Shown one piece after another: positions 1-13,319 of a stretch of 64,000 nt of DNA (the first letter of the stretch is position 1; each line of letters starts with the position of its first letter). Where the stretch lies: positions 620,001-684,000 of the forward strand of contig JAJFPB010000006.1 of NCBI GenBank assembly GCA_020881915.1, read 5' to 3'. A program made the translations under genes and the position numbers. Source of the DNA: Paramyrothecium sp. XJ0827 (taxonomy: Eukaryota > Ascomycota > Sordariomycetes > Hypocreales > Stachybotryaceae). The notes beneath the pieces were generated by a model. It made no database searches. It had not been told where the DNA came from and saw only the letters and a list, made by a program, of their open reading frames with translations.

Positions 1-1991
1 GAAAGATCTTCACCCGCCTTAACCATTTACACCTGCCATTTGTTGATGTGCCACTGGCGTTTCCAGGCACCAGATTCGGGTAGTAGCAAACCGATGACAG
101 CAGATGAAGTTTGGACGAGGATCCTCAGTAAGGACAGCTTCTCCAACTGGGCTTGTCGCATCATCTCTGATCTAAAACAACCAAACCCCGATGGTTTGCG
201 GCTCGTGTAAGTCTCACAACGCCTTTTCGCCTCCGGAAAAGGACATCGTTGATGAAATCAGCACGTTTGCGGAACAGCCTTCGCCGAAAGACATAGGATC
301 GCTCTTTTCATTCAGGCACAAAGTTGGCGCGACTCTTTCGGCCCGCATGGAAAATCTGTATCTGCTACCCACAACCTTATTAATGCTTGCTTTCAAGGAA
401 GTCTGCAAACTCGACCTTCTGCGTCATTCGCCACACGATTCGCTTTGCGATGCCGATGCAATCATAAGACCTCTGCCGCTCAGACCGCCTTCGTTCCGAC
501 AATCAAATGATGCCCAGGCCGAGGAGGTAGACTCAGGGATAAAATGGAATGTAGCACATATGACGCCCAAGTCCCTTGACCTCGGGCGTGGAAACAACGA
601 GATTTTACTTACTTGGCTATCCGGCGCTCCTCGATACACCTTGGATCTTGATGTATACATTTGGGAGTATCAGAAGTCGTTTCCTGCCCTTGAATACGCT
701 AAAATTGTTTTACGTTCTTCGAGGGCCGATAAGGAGCCAGACCAACTGACAATTACTTTCCGTTCGTGCTCTTCACAGCGCTTGTTTGCACAGAAACGAA
801 ACAGCCAGTCACTGCTGAAAGGTCGAGATCCTTCAGATACGACGGGCAGTCAACTGTGGCTACCAAGCTGCGAAGCTTTTCTCTCTTTGCAGTGCGTGTT
901 TGAAATGATTGTCGAAGACGTTACAAGATTTCTGAACAAATATCGCATAGAGCTTTACCAAATGGTAAGCCTTAAGGTTCATCCCGCCGTCTCAATACTT
1001 GCTAACAATTCATCATTGAAAGAACAAAGCCAGCCGGAAAAGGCCTTCTACTAGCAAAATGAGGTTCTTGATGCATAGCGAAGAATGCCTCAAGGCCACT
1101 CATACTGGACTGAAGCACAGCATAGAAGTTCTGGCAGTCATAGAATCATGGGTCACAAAACGTCAGGTAGGATCCGTGGTGATATGGGACGGCGGAATCC
1201 CGTTTCCAATTCGCCTTAAGAGGCTTCGGCAAGACCTTCAATACCTTGATGAGCAACTGGGAGAGTTGAAAGACGCAACCACTGAGGTCCAGGAGCTACT
1301 ACGTCAACATTTTCAGCTTACGCAGGACATGAGATTATATCGACTGACGATATTGGCTGCCATATTCTTGCCACTCTCCTTCGCAACAAGCTTTTTTGGG
1401 ATGAACATAACTACTGATGTATCAGACGGTCCATCCGGCTTTTCAGATTGGACCAATGATACGCTGACAGCTATTCCGGAAAATCAGCGAAACGCGACCG
1501 AGGCATTTATCTCAATCGTTGGAACTTCTGGGAACTTGAGTTTTCGATGGCTAGTGTTCGGAGTGACAGCCGGGTGTCTTCTCCTCACACTTCCCCTGAC
1601 TCTCATGCTGGGGTACATGATGCGCGTTTTCGTGAAATGGAGCGCGAAACTAGCGACCTACTGGCTTCTCTTTGTCGTCTTTGGCGGCTAGATGGTCATT
1701 GTTCTCACTGCATATGGCCAGTTTGTCAATGATCGCTTGTGGTGGACCTGTAACGGTTTTGTTATTGTTAGTGCAATTTGGAAGGCATATGAAAGCTGGA
1801 AGAGTAAGGACCGGCCACTCCTGTGGAGTGCATTTCTGGTGATATACATTGTTACACTGATTACAGCATACTTTACCATCGCCAGTTCGGTGATGGGGCT
1901 TCCATGGATCTTTCTTGTAGTTGTCTTGACACAGAAACGTTGGAGAGGGTTCGTTCGAAACTTGAGGCGGGTACTAATAAATGAAGATTAG
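1..1991 (+). CDS. CorA-like Mg2+ transporter family membrane protein, 5' end outside window
   Basis: Predicted exons are <1-206, 262-964, 1023-1631 and 1692-1991. The reading frame is already open at base 1, so the start lies upstream. Intron 207-261 has a gtaagt donor; intron 965-1022 has gtaagc and a gctaac branch. The C-terminal half shows a coiled-coil-like segment, then a hydrophobic helix ending in FFGMN, which contains the GMN signature of the CorA superfamily, and further membrane helices. CorA proteins are pentameric divalent-cation channels; many fungal relatives have no tested substrate. A TAG at 1689-1691 interrupts the frame, but a 60-nt, in-phase, stop-containing segment (1632-1691, gtgaaa...ctag) can be read as an intron, extending the protein by 99 hydrophobic residues. 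Otherwise the protein ends at 1691. A further in-frame intron near 1167-1220 cannot be excluded. Confidence 0.62.
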
Positions 1992-3828
1992 TTAAAAGTA
2001 TATTTTCTTACAATACATGCGCTAGGACCATGTGATAGAAAATCCCAATTCGAGCTGATTCAAAGAATTATTACGATATACTCCACGGTAGGAGCTTTTC
2101 TTTTTCATATTGAGTGGCCTATGTTGCTGGTCACGTCACGAGGGAGGTGACCATACTCCAGCCTTCCAGAATAATCATATTGACAAAATTGAGCCTGCAG
2201 ATTTGACTCCTATGCCATAGTGTATCGATTACCAGGATCAATCTGATCAGCTGAGTATTGGCAACGACGCCGGCTGTGACAGACTCGGCACTTCAGGAGG
2301 GGCTTGACATGGAGTAGAGGCGCGCGGTTGTGAAGGAGGGTGCTAGGCGAGAGCTCGGTCGAAAATAGGGAGATTGCGGGTTATTTGCGGCAGCTCGTGG
2401 GAGTTCGGCAATAAGGGATTTTGCTTGGTGGTAGTGGAGGATCTGCTCGGCAACGCGGGTCATATGGTATTGTTGACTCAGTATTCAAACCTAGGTCCAA
2501 TAGTTTCCTGCACACCTTAGGTGACTGCTTGAGAGTCTTCAATATAGCTGTTCGAGCCAAAAGACCTTGTGGTCTTAAGGCATGAATGCCGTTACGAAGA
2601 AGACATTGCCCAAGGCAACTCATGGACAGTCTGCCGATGTTGGTCCGTAATTGCATGACGATATGCTGAATTTCGTCGCTCGGGCTTCTCTTCCTTATCA
2701 ATAATCGAGACTGTATGATACACAATTGGTTTGTGTATCATATCATACATAAACTTGAATTTGGTTCTTTTGTGTAAGGACTTTTGATTTCTCAACGCGC
2801 TACTAAGTTAGAATCGGGAGTTTCCAAGAATGTAATCTGCTCTTCCGATTATACTGCCGCAATAGCGTGACAGCCTTAACCAACGCATCAGTTTCAGCCC
2901 AGTGGTCCAGTAGCTCCAGCACGGAGATATTCCTCCTCACCCTCCTGCTTCAGTCCAGCAAACAAACTAACACGTCAAAATATGGTTGGGTTGCATTGGG
3001 CTTGCTCCTCGCGCCTTTCATTTTACCCGAAAGGTCATTCGGACACACTTGATTTGTCGCGCCTCATGGTGTCATTTGTGATCGATGTGACCACGAAATG
3101 CAGGAACGATGTTGCATTGCACATGCCATATCCAGTCATTAGGTCCGGACATTGAGCACGCAATGGTCGTGTGTTCTAGTACAGCTGAGTATCAGCAATG
3201 ATTGAGCTGTCTTTTGTAGACTAGCTCAAGGACCCAGAGGGCTCCGCAAACTCTTGGCATCCCGGCATTTTTAGCCTCCTCCGTGCCGGGTTTGCCGACT
3301 TGCAATCCATTGCGGGGTGTTGTGGAGACGATCAGATCCATTCTTCCCATTGCACACATCCCAGGGCCAACAACTTGGCTGAAGTGGGCTGCTGCAAGAT
3401 GGGCGTCTACTGCTTTCAAGTTCCCCCTCTCCGGGCAGTAAAAGGAGAATAGGGAACTTTCATTGGTCGACATGGCAGAACAGTATTGTACAACATGCGG
3501 GAGTGGTGTGCAGGGCCTAGAACGTATCGGCTCCGGGCTGGGGAAGCAGTTCACGACCTTCCGGACTTGGCAATGCCGATCATACAATTTAGGAAGCCTG
3601 ACGATAAGACGCATTATAGTGCGAAACATCGACATATCGCACCATAGGACACCATATTGTTAAATTTGTCTTTTGATGAAGCCTTGGTTACTGTTCGGTC
3701 ACTGTTGGGTGTTTGCTGACTCTGTTGGCGGAGGATAAAGTCGACGACTTCCCGCCTGTTTGACATTGTATTCGCAAGCTTCACACAGCGAACTCTTCGT
3801 ATACTTACAACGTTGCTTGGTAATCGTC
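1992..3828. other. intergenic, no convincing gene
   Basis: About 1.8 kb between the CorA-like gene and the subtilase. Short ORFs on both strands (for example minus strand 3192-3635 and 2381-2725) lack recognisable domains, composition or splice support. The last few hundred bases should hold the subtilase promoter, but I see no clear TATA box. Confidence 0.5.
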
Positions 3829-5272
<1,444 letters not shown>

Positions 5273-7040
5273 GGGTTTTCCTAATTCTCAACCCATATGG
5301 CCGTGCAAGTGAATGGATCGAGCACAACTTACGCGCAGATCCATTAAGTTGACCACGGAGGCAAGAATTGCGCGAAGAGAAGTCGGATTGGTTCCAGTTA
5401 GAGCTATTTGGTCCCTTAGATACGCCAATTGATTAGATAGTCCATTCCAATACTAGCTCGTCTATATTAGCTTATTTGATGAAGTGAAGGTTGTCTGGCT
5501 GTGGGTGATACACTTTATAACATGTGATGTTTCTCATTGCCTCCAGGCATACTCAAGTAACTTAGCTTTACAATTTTCGGGCATATCGGCCTAGACTAAT
5601 ACCTAAACAGTTTCCTACATCTTAGTACGGATAACTCTCTGGACATCCAAATCGTGACTTCTCGCAGATTTCTACAGTACTATCCATCCAATGCCGTGTA
5701 TTTTTCAACCAGTTGGACTAATCAAGTTGCAGCTCCCTGGTGGATGTGGTGGCTTCTGATCAGGGTGGTGCCCAGTAATCGTTGGGACCCTGTTGAGATG
5801 CGAGGCGTGTCACAGTCTGTTTCTCTTAATCTTTTATAATACTGCCAACAAATATTTGCCCCAATCCTGTACATAGGCAAGTGTGAATGCGTGATTGGCT
5901 TCTCGAAATTCCTAGCCCGTGTCTAGGCCACCATTCTCCCGTGGTGACTCTCGGTACTAGTCTGGCTGACGCCTGGCCTTGTCGCGCGCCTGAAATGGCT
6001 CACACACACAGGTTTATTGACTGGTTCTAACTCCCGTGCAACAAGAATACTCAACCTAACATATAAGAATAGACAGCATATTTCGAAGATTAAGATAGAA
6101 CCACAAATAGAAACCAAATTCATACTTGCTAAAATTTATATCAAAGAAGTCTTCTCCTTACATTTCCGCAACATATTCTATCCCCGTAATGCAGGCACTA
6201 GCCTCCACCGTCCTTTGTCTCCTGCACAGCCGAGCGGCACCCAGTCGTCTTACTGCGCCTCGCTGGATCGACCATTTGTTGCCGGATTTGCCTCCAGCCC
6301 GTTTTAGCCTTCAGCCTTGTCATGGTCACACAACTGGCTCGGACTTCTTCGGACTACCTGATCTCACAGGGCTATGCGTATGGATGAGCGACGATCCGAA
6401 GGACATCCGAAGGAAGTTACGCCGATTCTCTCAATTAGTAAGCTCCCATGACGCAAAACCTGAAGAGCTTTTTGAACATTTGGGCCATGTGGTCATGCGA
6501 TCCTGCTACTAGCTTGGATAAACTGGAACGAAATGGATCTTGCCAAAGTCAAAGTGCAAATATGGATGCTGCGCCGCTTACCCAAAACGGGTTTCCCGAG
6601 AAGGTAATCAGAGGAGGATTTTGTAGGCACTCAACCTATAGCCGCAGCAATCCGTAGCTGTTTTAGGCTTCTTCCGGCACTTCGTTGATTCGACGTCAGA
6701 TCAACAAAAAGGAATGCTTATGCCGAGGGACGCAAGGTCACTTGCCTTGTAAAGGAAGCTTACCATCCTTCTCCAGTACTCTTACGTTCCTATATTTAGA
6801 ACGTCATCGGCGCCGCAACCCTTTGTGCATGATGATCATGTCCCCAGGACTTGGGTTAGGCAGTCCGTAGTTAGAGTAGAAGCTATCATTATACTCTTTC
6901 CTTTGATTTCGTGTATAAATGCGGTAGCCTCCCACTGTGTTTTCTTCTCTCTTCAGCAACAGAAACAGATTCTTCTCAAACCACAAGTTTACAATTCTCT
7001 TACAAACAAACCTCTCAGATTACTTGCCTTATCTTTGAAA
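5273..7040. other. intergenic; ORF at about 6189-6512 not supported
   Basis: Subtilase 3' UTR followed by mildly AT-rich sequence. A plus-strand frame of about 108 codons from ATG 6189 to 6512 has no recognisable domain and unusual composition, so I leave it unannotated. The 3' end contains the promoter of the small secreted protein. Confidence 0.45.
6913..6919 (+). promoter_or_regulatory. TATA box of small secreted protein gene
   Basis: The motif gtataaat lies about 125 bp upstream of the ATG at 7041. The leader between them is pyrimidine-rich and CA-rich (cttctctcttcagcaacag), as is usual for strongly expressed fungal secreted-protein genes. Confidence 0.5.
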
Positions 7041-7439
7041 ATGCCTTCCACAATGACTACCCTACAGCTCATTGGCACTTTTATCGCCGCAACACTTCCT
7101 GCCGCCACGGCTCTTGGCTGCTACAGTGCTGGCCCTACATTCAATGATTATATCACCCAGAATGGAGGCACTGTAGACGAAATTTGCGGCCAGATTGCCA
7201 ATAACGTCTATGGCCACTACAATGCCGGCGAAGAATTCAGTACTTGCTTGGAAGATCAGTCCACCTCAATTCACATCAATGTGAAGGTCAAGCTGAACAA
7301 TTGGTTGTTTTCGGAGAATTTGACCTCGGACGATGCCAAAAAGGCCTGCCTCACCGAAGCTGGTGGATGTGAACATGGCAGCGAGCAGAACCACGGTGAC
7401 TTCTTCTACTACATCGATCCTAATACGGGCAAGTGCTGA
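7041..7439 (+). CDS. small secreted cysteine-containing protein (candidate effector)
   Basis: A single exon encodes 132 residues. Residues 1 to about 24 form a signal peptide ending at ATALG. The mature chain of about 107 residues has six cysteines, starting with GCYSAG and ending with the C-terminal DPNTGKC. This layout (a Cys right after the signal peptide, a final aspartate-proline-asparagine-x-glycine-x-cysteine) recurs in small secreted proteins of plant-associated fungi. I know no biochemical role for it. In-frame alternative starts upstream (6825) are unlikely because the TATA-like motif at 6913 lies after them and the signal peptide begins at 7041. There is no intron. The next gene (GH5) converges on it from the other strand. 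Confidence 0.8.
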   Translation: MPSTMTTLQLIGTFIAATLPAATALGCYSAGPTFNDYITQNGGTVDEICGQIANNVYGHYNAGEEFSTCLEDQSTSIHINVKVKLNNWLFSENLTSDDAKKACLTEAGGCEHGSEQNHGDFFYYIDPNTGKC

Positions 7440-7790
7440 GGGTGAGACATTGTCTCCCTCTTCTTGTCAAGGTACGGATGCGTGTCAAAACATTCTTCAT
7501 GGAACCGCTGTTGTGTTATTCTAGGGGACGATTGGAGCAAAATGGAACACATGGGAAGACATCTGTGGGTAGCTAGGATAGCAGTTACGTGTTTTCGTGT
7601 TTTAATTTTGGGTTCCCGCTACGTTTGGGCATTTATGAACACCATTGTTTCTCTCCTGGTTGTTGTAGCTTGAATGGATTTGACTCATGCATGCGTTGTG
7701 GACAGAAAGGGTTGGCAATAACAGTGGCTTGATAGTAAGCTAGGTTCAATTCATATACCTTACAAATTTTGGCGACAGTACATAAATAAT
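7440..7790. other. convergent 3' region
   Basis: About 350 bp between the 3' ends of the secreted-protein gene and the GH5 gene. It should contain both terminators; no further gene is visible. Confidence 0.5.
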
Positions 7791-9101
7791 TTAGTGACCG
7801 AGATAGTCTTGCACTGCCTTGACCATAGGAATTTGATACTCGTTCAGAACGGTGTAATTCCTCCAGTCACTCCAGTCATGGTTTAACAATGCCCACCAGT
7901 CATCATGGTCCGCGACACCCTCCCTCATATAGTATGACCCGCCCAAGCTCCATTCTAGCCATCCTATTGGTGCCTCGATTCGAGCAGCAGTATCTATGCG
8001 TTCATCTCCAGTGATGAAGTTCTTGAGGCATTGAGCGTACACGCCGAGATAATCTGATCCATTCTGCGCAAAGCCAAACTCTGTAAAGATAACAGGGGCA
8101 ATATTGCGGGCTGTTGTATCAGGAGTAACGTCAAGAGCGTTGAAGCCGCGCTTGTACAGCTCGGTCTGAAAGAAGGTGCAGTTGAACATCCAGTTATCAT
8201 AAGTGTGGAGCTCAAACACTATCTTGTCCTTGTAATCAAAGTCGGTCAGGTTGAAAGTTCGACGGTCAGTATCAGTCAATGGCGTGCCAGCAGTGATGGG
8301 GTTAAGCTCATGGTCGTAGTTGAGACCCGAATAAATGATTAAGCCATCAGGGTCAGCGGCATTGATGATAGCAGCAGCCTCGGTCATCTCGTCATACCAC
8401 CGCGACCAACCGTATGTCGCGTTGGCAGGCGACTGGACAGGTCGAAGCTCATTGCGCATGGAGTGAGCGGTGGCCGCAGGCCAATTCTTCTTGGCATGCT
8501 TGGTCATGAAATCGAGACTCCGTTTCCACTTGACAACGTCGAAATAGGTGTCCTCGAACCAGCCGTTACCGTCGGTGCCGCTGCAGCACCAGATAGCCTT
8601 GGAGACGTGGTTGTTGACAATCATGTGTAAGTGTGCCTTCTGCAGCTCAGCAGCGACAGCGTCCCACACCTCAAGACGTGTCGTGTCCTCAGTGAATTGA
8701 GGGTTGTGCTTGAGAATTTGCGATATAATTGGCTCAGCGCCCTCGGGGCCAAGAACCCGAGTCATAGTGTCTTTGATGCTAACATCGCCACCATTGTCCA
8801 AGATGTCATCAACCATTTCTGTGGCCCAACCCATGCGTACCGCGTTCATGTTGAGGGATTTGATCTTGGTAACAACGTCGGCAATGGAAGAGTATTGCAG
8901 GCCTTCGGGGATCATGGTTTCGCCTTCACCCGGCCAGTTGACACCAGCGTATATGAAGGTCTTGCCTTCGTGATCCACTATCCTGTTCCCATCTGTTTTG
9001 AGAGGTCCAAGAGGCCATGGATGACATGCACCCCGTGCGACACCTGCCGAAACGAAAGTGGCCAAGCAACTGGCTAGGAAGAGGTGGTAGAGGATAACCA
9101 T
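7791..9101 (-). CDS. secreted glycoside hydrolase family 5 (cellulase superfamily)
   Basis: An intronless gene encodes 436 residues from the ATG at 9101. The signal peptide is MVILYHLFLASCLATFVSAG. The chain has a (beta/alpha)8 GH5 pattern: the acid/base Glu is E218 in SMRNELRPV (consensus NE), and the nucleophile is E341 in VIFTEFGF. FELHTYD carries the conserved His/Tyr pair. GH5 enzymes cleave beta-1,4 or other beta-glycosidic bonds; the exact substrate cannot be read from sequence. The frame also contains an upstream ATG at 9152, but a TATA box only about 15-20 bp above it argues that transcription starts downstream, leaving 9101 as the first ATG and exposing the signal peptide. The neighbouring divergent gene is a Zn2Cys6 regulator. 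Confidence 0.92.
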   Translation of the reverse strand: MVILYHLFLASCLATFVSAGVARGACHPWPLGPLKTDGNRIVDHEGKTFIYAGVNWPGEGETMIPEGLQYSSIADVVTKIKSLNMNAVRMGWATEMVDDILDNGGDVSIKDTMTRVLGPEGAEPIISQILKHNPQFTEDTTRLEVWDAVAAELQKAHLHMIVNNHVSKAIWCCSGTDGNGWFEDTYFDVVKWKRSLDFMTKHAKKNWPAATAHSMRNELRPVQSPANATYGWSRWYDEMTEAAAIINAADPDGLIIYSGLNYDHELNPITAGTPLTDTDRRTFNLTDFDYKDKIVFELHTYDNWMFNCTFFQTELYKRGFNALDVTPDTTARNIAPVIFTEFGFAQNGSDYLGVYAQCLKNFITGDERIDTAARIEAPIGWLEWSLGGSYYMREGVADHDDWWALLNHDWSDWRNYTVLNEYQIPMVKAVQDYLGH

Positions 9102-9165
9102 TTTGGAAACAAAGCAACGTTGACGGCTGTTGGATTGCTCCATCCAATCCAATGGCCCTCTCCAA

Positions 9166-9175
9166 GGTCTATATA
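9166..9175 (-). promoter_or_regulatory. TATA box of GH5 gene
   Basis: Minus-strand ctatatag lies about 65-75 bp upstream of the chosen ATG at 9101. Its closeness to the alternative ATG at 9152 is the main reason for preferring the internal start. Confidence 0.55.
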
Positions 9176-9661
9176 GAGTTTTGATTTCTGTAACTCCTCA
9201 TTTTCCAAGCGACGACGATCAATGAATCTCTACTCATACTACGCGCATATGAGCAAGGGCCTCACTGCTCCACATCCCGCTACGAGAAGGCAACGTGAAT
9301 GTGACGGCATTTGGTGGTCGAGGGCACCGCTCCGCTTTTCCCCGTACTCCATATCTTCCCCGCAGAAAAAGACATGGGGAAACAAGGTTGGATGTATCCA
9401 GCGTCCCACGCGGGGATGCTCGGTTGGAGCAGCCATCCCTAGGTTGGGCTAGCATGCAGATGGGCCATTTTTGGTTTGCCATGGAGTCCATCACATTGCT
9501 GACACCGTTTCTGGTAATTGTCGGCGGAAGTTTTTGGGCTTTGACCCTGCTTAAAAAGGCAACAATTGCCCGCCTGATGACCGGCTTGTCAGATCATGCT
9601 ATTACATCCTCCCCACTTCCCACATTTCCATTCGGCAGACTCAACCCTACCACCATATTCC

Positions 9662-11666
9662 ATGCCATCGCCCACTTCCGGATCAGCTCCCAAGTCGAGG
9701 GCTTGGTATGCTAGCCCATCCTTGCCTTAACAGGCACCACAGTCACCGAGATCCTGCAGGCTCTGACCATTGCTGTAGTGACGAATGCCGCCGGCTACAT
9801 CGTCGTTGTGCGTTTCCGTTTTCCGTTCCCGCAATGACACATCCGGCGCTAAAATAGCTCGCGCGTACGGGTAACTCATGTTTTCCGCGGCAGGTGATCT
9901 TCGAGAACCCCAATGCGGCCTTTGTCACGATAATGGGCGAGTGTGCCGTCGTTCCTCGAAGACTATCCGCTTCCGTCGCGGGATGCCTACCGTCGACTTC
10001 TCACAGTCTCAACCTTGGCTTGCAGTCCCGAAAAGAGGTATGATCTTCATAATAATCACGAGCCATTTGTCTTTGGTAAGTGCTCGATATCTCTGACCCA
10101 CTTGTCATCAGTTGACTTCGTCCATGCGACCGACGGCACGCCCATCCTCGACGCGCAACTTGGGACACCTCATACGCCCTCGCAGAGCTCGGATGGATGC
10201 TCAGTACCGACAAGCCCGTTATCACTTCAACTAACGGCTCATCAACCCTCAGTGAACTATGATGGGGACATTGGTGCGGTATCAAACCATCTCATGTCAT
10301 TGGATCGCCACTGGCTTCTCAAAGATCCAACCGAAGTCTTACTGCTACAACATTTCACCAACGAGTTAGCTTGGTTTGTAAGTCTAAATGGGTAAACTTG
10401 ATAGTAAGCATGGGCTGACAAATCTGTCCCGTAGTTTGATTTCTGCGATCCAGGACGCCACTTTGCGGTCGTGGTGCCTCACCGAGCACGCAATTGCCCT
10501 CCACTGCTGGATGCTATTTTTGCCCTCTCCGCACGCCACATAAATCGCGTCAGTAAGGAGTTCAACCCTTACGTAGCTGACGATTACTATCAGAGATGTC
10601 TAGAAGACCTGATTCCGAAGCTTGGGAATGTCGAGTTTGATTCGGTCGACGACTTGCTAGCTGCCACTGTTATTCTTCGTTTGCTCGAAGAATTTGACGT
10701 ACCGGTTGCAGGCTTAGATACACACCACCATTCTATTGGCACACGAGCACTGCTCTCTAGCCAAGCTAGTCAGGCACCATGTGCCACGGGCCTTCGCCGA
10801 GCCGCATCCTGGGCCGGTTTGCGCCAAGAGATATATGTTTCTGCGACGATCCAGCGGCCACCTGCTATCAAGGCTCCGGAAGAGCTGATTAACTACCTTG
10901 ATCCTGTATCTGACGACTGCGCTTGGGCAAATCGTGCCGTGGCGCACTGCCTAGACGTTCTCGATTACTGTTTCGGACCGACATCATCAATGCGCGAGAC
11001 CTATGATGCTCTATTTGAGGCCAATGTGCAGTGGGATACGGATCGCCCACCGTCCTACGACCCCTTGTGTTTTCGCACGACACAGGGTGTTGACGTGCAT
11101 GGAAAGAGCGCCTTTTGGGATGTGCGGCTGCACGCACATTGGCATGGTACGCGATCAGTTTCACAGCCTTGACCTTAGTGTTCGAGCGGAAGAAAAGATT
11201 CTGATATGGAAAGGTAGTTATGGGCTGGCAATACAAAACTCTAGCTCTGCTGCTCTTAGTCACGCATGACCCGCGAGTTCCCCGCGTTGGACTAGGTCGT
11301 AAGGCCGCTTTGGTGGAAATGAATGTGGGTACACATGTTGCAGATGCCGCGTGGGAAGCGTGGACGCGGATATGCTGCCGTTAGGATTGAACTAACCATC
11401 ACTAGGACAAAGCCCGGTCTGCCGTTAGGCTCATCTGCAGCATTGCCCAGTCGAATCCTTCCACTCCCATGGCAGTCATAGTTGCATGCATGGCGGTTCG
11501 AGTCGGTGGAGATCTTCTCAACGACCCTTCAGAGCACCGGGCGGTGCTACATCTCTTGGCACAGTTGGAAGCCGATTGCGGCTGGCCAACACGAAAGCTT
11601 CGAGCCTCCTTAGCGGACATTTGGCCGAGCACTAGAGGACTGTACGAGGCTATTGTAAGCCCGTGA
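9662..11666 (+). CDS. Zn2Cys6 transcription factor with fungal-specific domain 2, seven exons
   Basis: Exons 9662-9705, 9779-9807, 9894-10037, 10112-10377, 10435-11146, 11218-11324 and 11406-11666 encode 520 residues. Each intron has a CTGAC/CTAAC-like branch. The Zn2Cys6 cluster is assembled from three exons: C15, C18, C25, C32, C35, C42 (spacing 2-6-6-2-6), followed by the basic KTIRFR stretch. Two of its Cys codons are split by introns. The body from about residue 150 (LLLQHF...DPGRHFAVVVP) to the C terminus matches the conserved layout of the fungal-specific transcription factor domain 2 (PF11951-like), including ARNCPPLLDAIFALSARH and the C-terminal ADCGWPT. It presumably binds DNA in the nucleus. 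It sits divergent to the GH5 gene and upstream of the dioxygenase and sugar transporter, so a local regulator of these genes is a reasonable inference. Confidence 0.85.
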
Positions 11667-12175
11667 ACGGGCCTTTGTTCATAGCCAGCCAATTGTTGAA
11701 GCCGAATTATCTCCGTTGATGCCAAAGTGGAAAAGTCCGGTCCCTGGCCTGTGGCGTTGTAAGGGGGTCGTGAATCACAACCCACAACAGCGGAGGTTTA
11801 TTACTGTTTTGGGTTGATCTGCGCCAGCACCCTGGCCCTGTTCTTTAAGCCATGTTAGCTTGAACTTGTCAATCCACCATTCTCGGTTTCGGCTGCAGAT
11901 ACTCCAATTTACCCCGCCTCGGGTCACAAATTCCCCCAAGAGGATCGTCTCATGAAGGAGGGGCAGTTCAAGATGAAGTCAGCGCCCGCCGTTGTTCCAG
12001 GTCCAGGTATCTGATCTTGAATGATTGTGGTTGTGCGTTCGTTCATATAAAGCCCCGTGACATGTGAAAGCCTTGACTGAAGTGATACACACCAAGATCC
12101 CAGTCAACTACGCAACTTTGACTTCAACAACTTTCCGAACTGCAGCCTTCCAATTTCTCAAGACTTGATTTCAGA
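11667..12175. other. promoter region of dioxygenase gene
   Basis: About 0.5 kb without a gene. A TATA box (catataaag, 12044-12052) lies about 125 bp before the dioxygenase ATG. I see no other element with confidence. Confidence 0.5.
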
Positions 12176-13319
12176 ATGCCCTCGGCCATCTCTGAGCAGG
12201 AGACCGCGCTCCGTGACAAGGAGTTCTTCGTAAACGACGGCCGACTTCCGCCCGAGTCTATCGGTCTCCTCACGGCGACCACTCTGGACACGCCCATCGA
12301 TGAGATCCGACGACGCTTCAAAGACGATGGATATGTCCTTCTTAAGGGCGTTCTTCCACGAGAAGATGTTCTCAAGGTGCGACAAAAATATTTCGAGATG
12401 TTGGGTCCCACTGGTGTCCTTGCGCCGGGTACCAAGCCTGTAGATGGCATCTTCAACACTTCGCAGAATCGACTCAACTTTCCTGGTATTGGAGCCGGCA
12501 CTCCCAACTCGACTGACGCCGAGGGTAATCTCACTGGGCCAAATCCAGAGGTTGCGCGCACCTTTGGCGACCTTGCACTTCAGGCCCACCATGAGGACTG
12601 GTACAAAGAGGATCTTTGCCAGCACCCCCTGCTGCAAGAGTTCGTTGCCAAGATGACGGGCTGGGGTGACAGCACGCTCAGCATCAAGCGGACGCTCTTA
12701 CGAAACAACATGCCACAAAATAAGGCCATTGGTGTCCACTATGACCAGATCTTCCTGCGACATGGCGAGGACACCATCATCACTGCCTGGGTTCCCATTG
12801 GCGACATCAAGATCGATGGTGGAGGACTTATTTACCTCGAGAAAGGCCACGAAATTGGCAGGCAGATTGAGCAGGACTTTACGGACCGAGCCAAGGCCGC
12901 GGGTTTCTCTGACGAAGAGACGAAGAATGCATATAACCAGAACATGATGGGTGGCGGGTTATTGGCAGAAGGCCCTGCTGGATTTGCCAAGGAATACAAT
13001 CGGCGCTGGCTTTTGTCGTCATATGAAGCTGGCGATGTCGTTCTTCATAATTCCTATGCGGTAAGAATCTTGGAAACCTTCAAAATACGCCAGTCACTGT
13101 TCTGGTATGTAAGATGCAGGCAATTGACAACATATCTTAGATCCACGCGTCATGCATCAACCACGACAAGGATAACATCATTCGACTGGGTACAGATTTG
13201 CGTTACGTGGATTCAAGCCGCCCTTGGGATACAGTGAGTGCTTTCTACCGATAGTATTGAGCTCTCTAACATGCTGATAGAGGTGGTCTAACGTACTTCG
13301 ACCGGGTGATGGTTTGTAG
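12176..13319 (+). CDS. phytanoyl-CoA dioxygenase (PhyH) family Fe(II)/2-oxoglutarate oxygenase
   Basis: Exons 12176-13060, 13141-13233 and 13281-13319 encode 338 residues. The fold is the double-stranded beta-helix of PF05721: the proximal iron ligands are H188 and D190 in GVHYDQIF, the distal His is H297 in IHASC just after intron 1, and R310 in NIIRLG fits the 2-oxoglutarate-binding Arg. No signal peptide or peroxisomal tail is seen, so it is probably cytosolic. Family members hydroxylate acyl-CoAs, but many fungal ones act in secondary metabolism, and I cannot assign a substrate. The last exon is only 13 codons including the stop. It lies between the Zn2Cys6 regulator and the sugar-porter gene, all on the same strand. 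Confidence 0.87.

Noticed and set aside
3192..3635. 147-codon ORF on the minus strand upstream of the subtilase
   Set aside because: No domain or signal peptide, unusual composition, and it overlaps the likely subtilase promoter.
6126..6512. 128-codon plus-strand ORF
   Set aside because: The first codon is TTG; from the real ATG only about 108 codons remain, with no domain or neighbours that support it.
8631..9077. 148-codon ORF on the plus strand
   Set aside because: Antisense shadow of the GH5 coding sequence.
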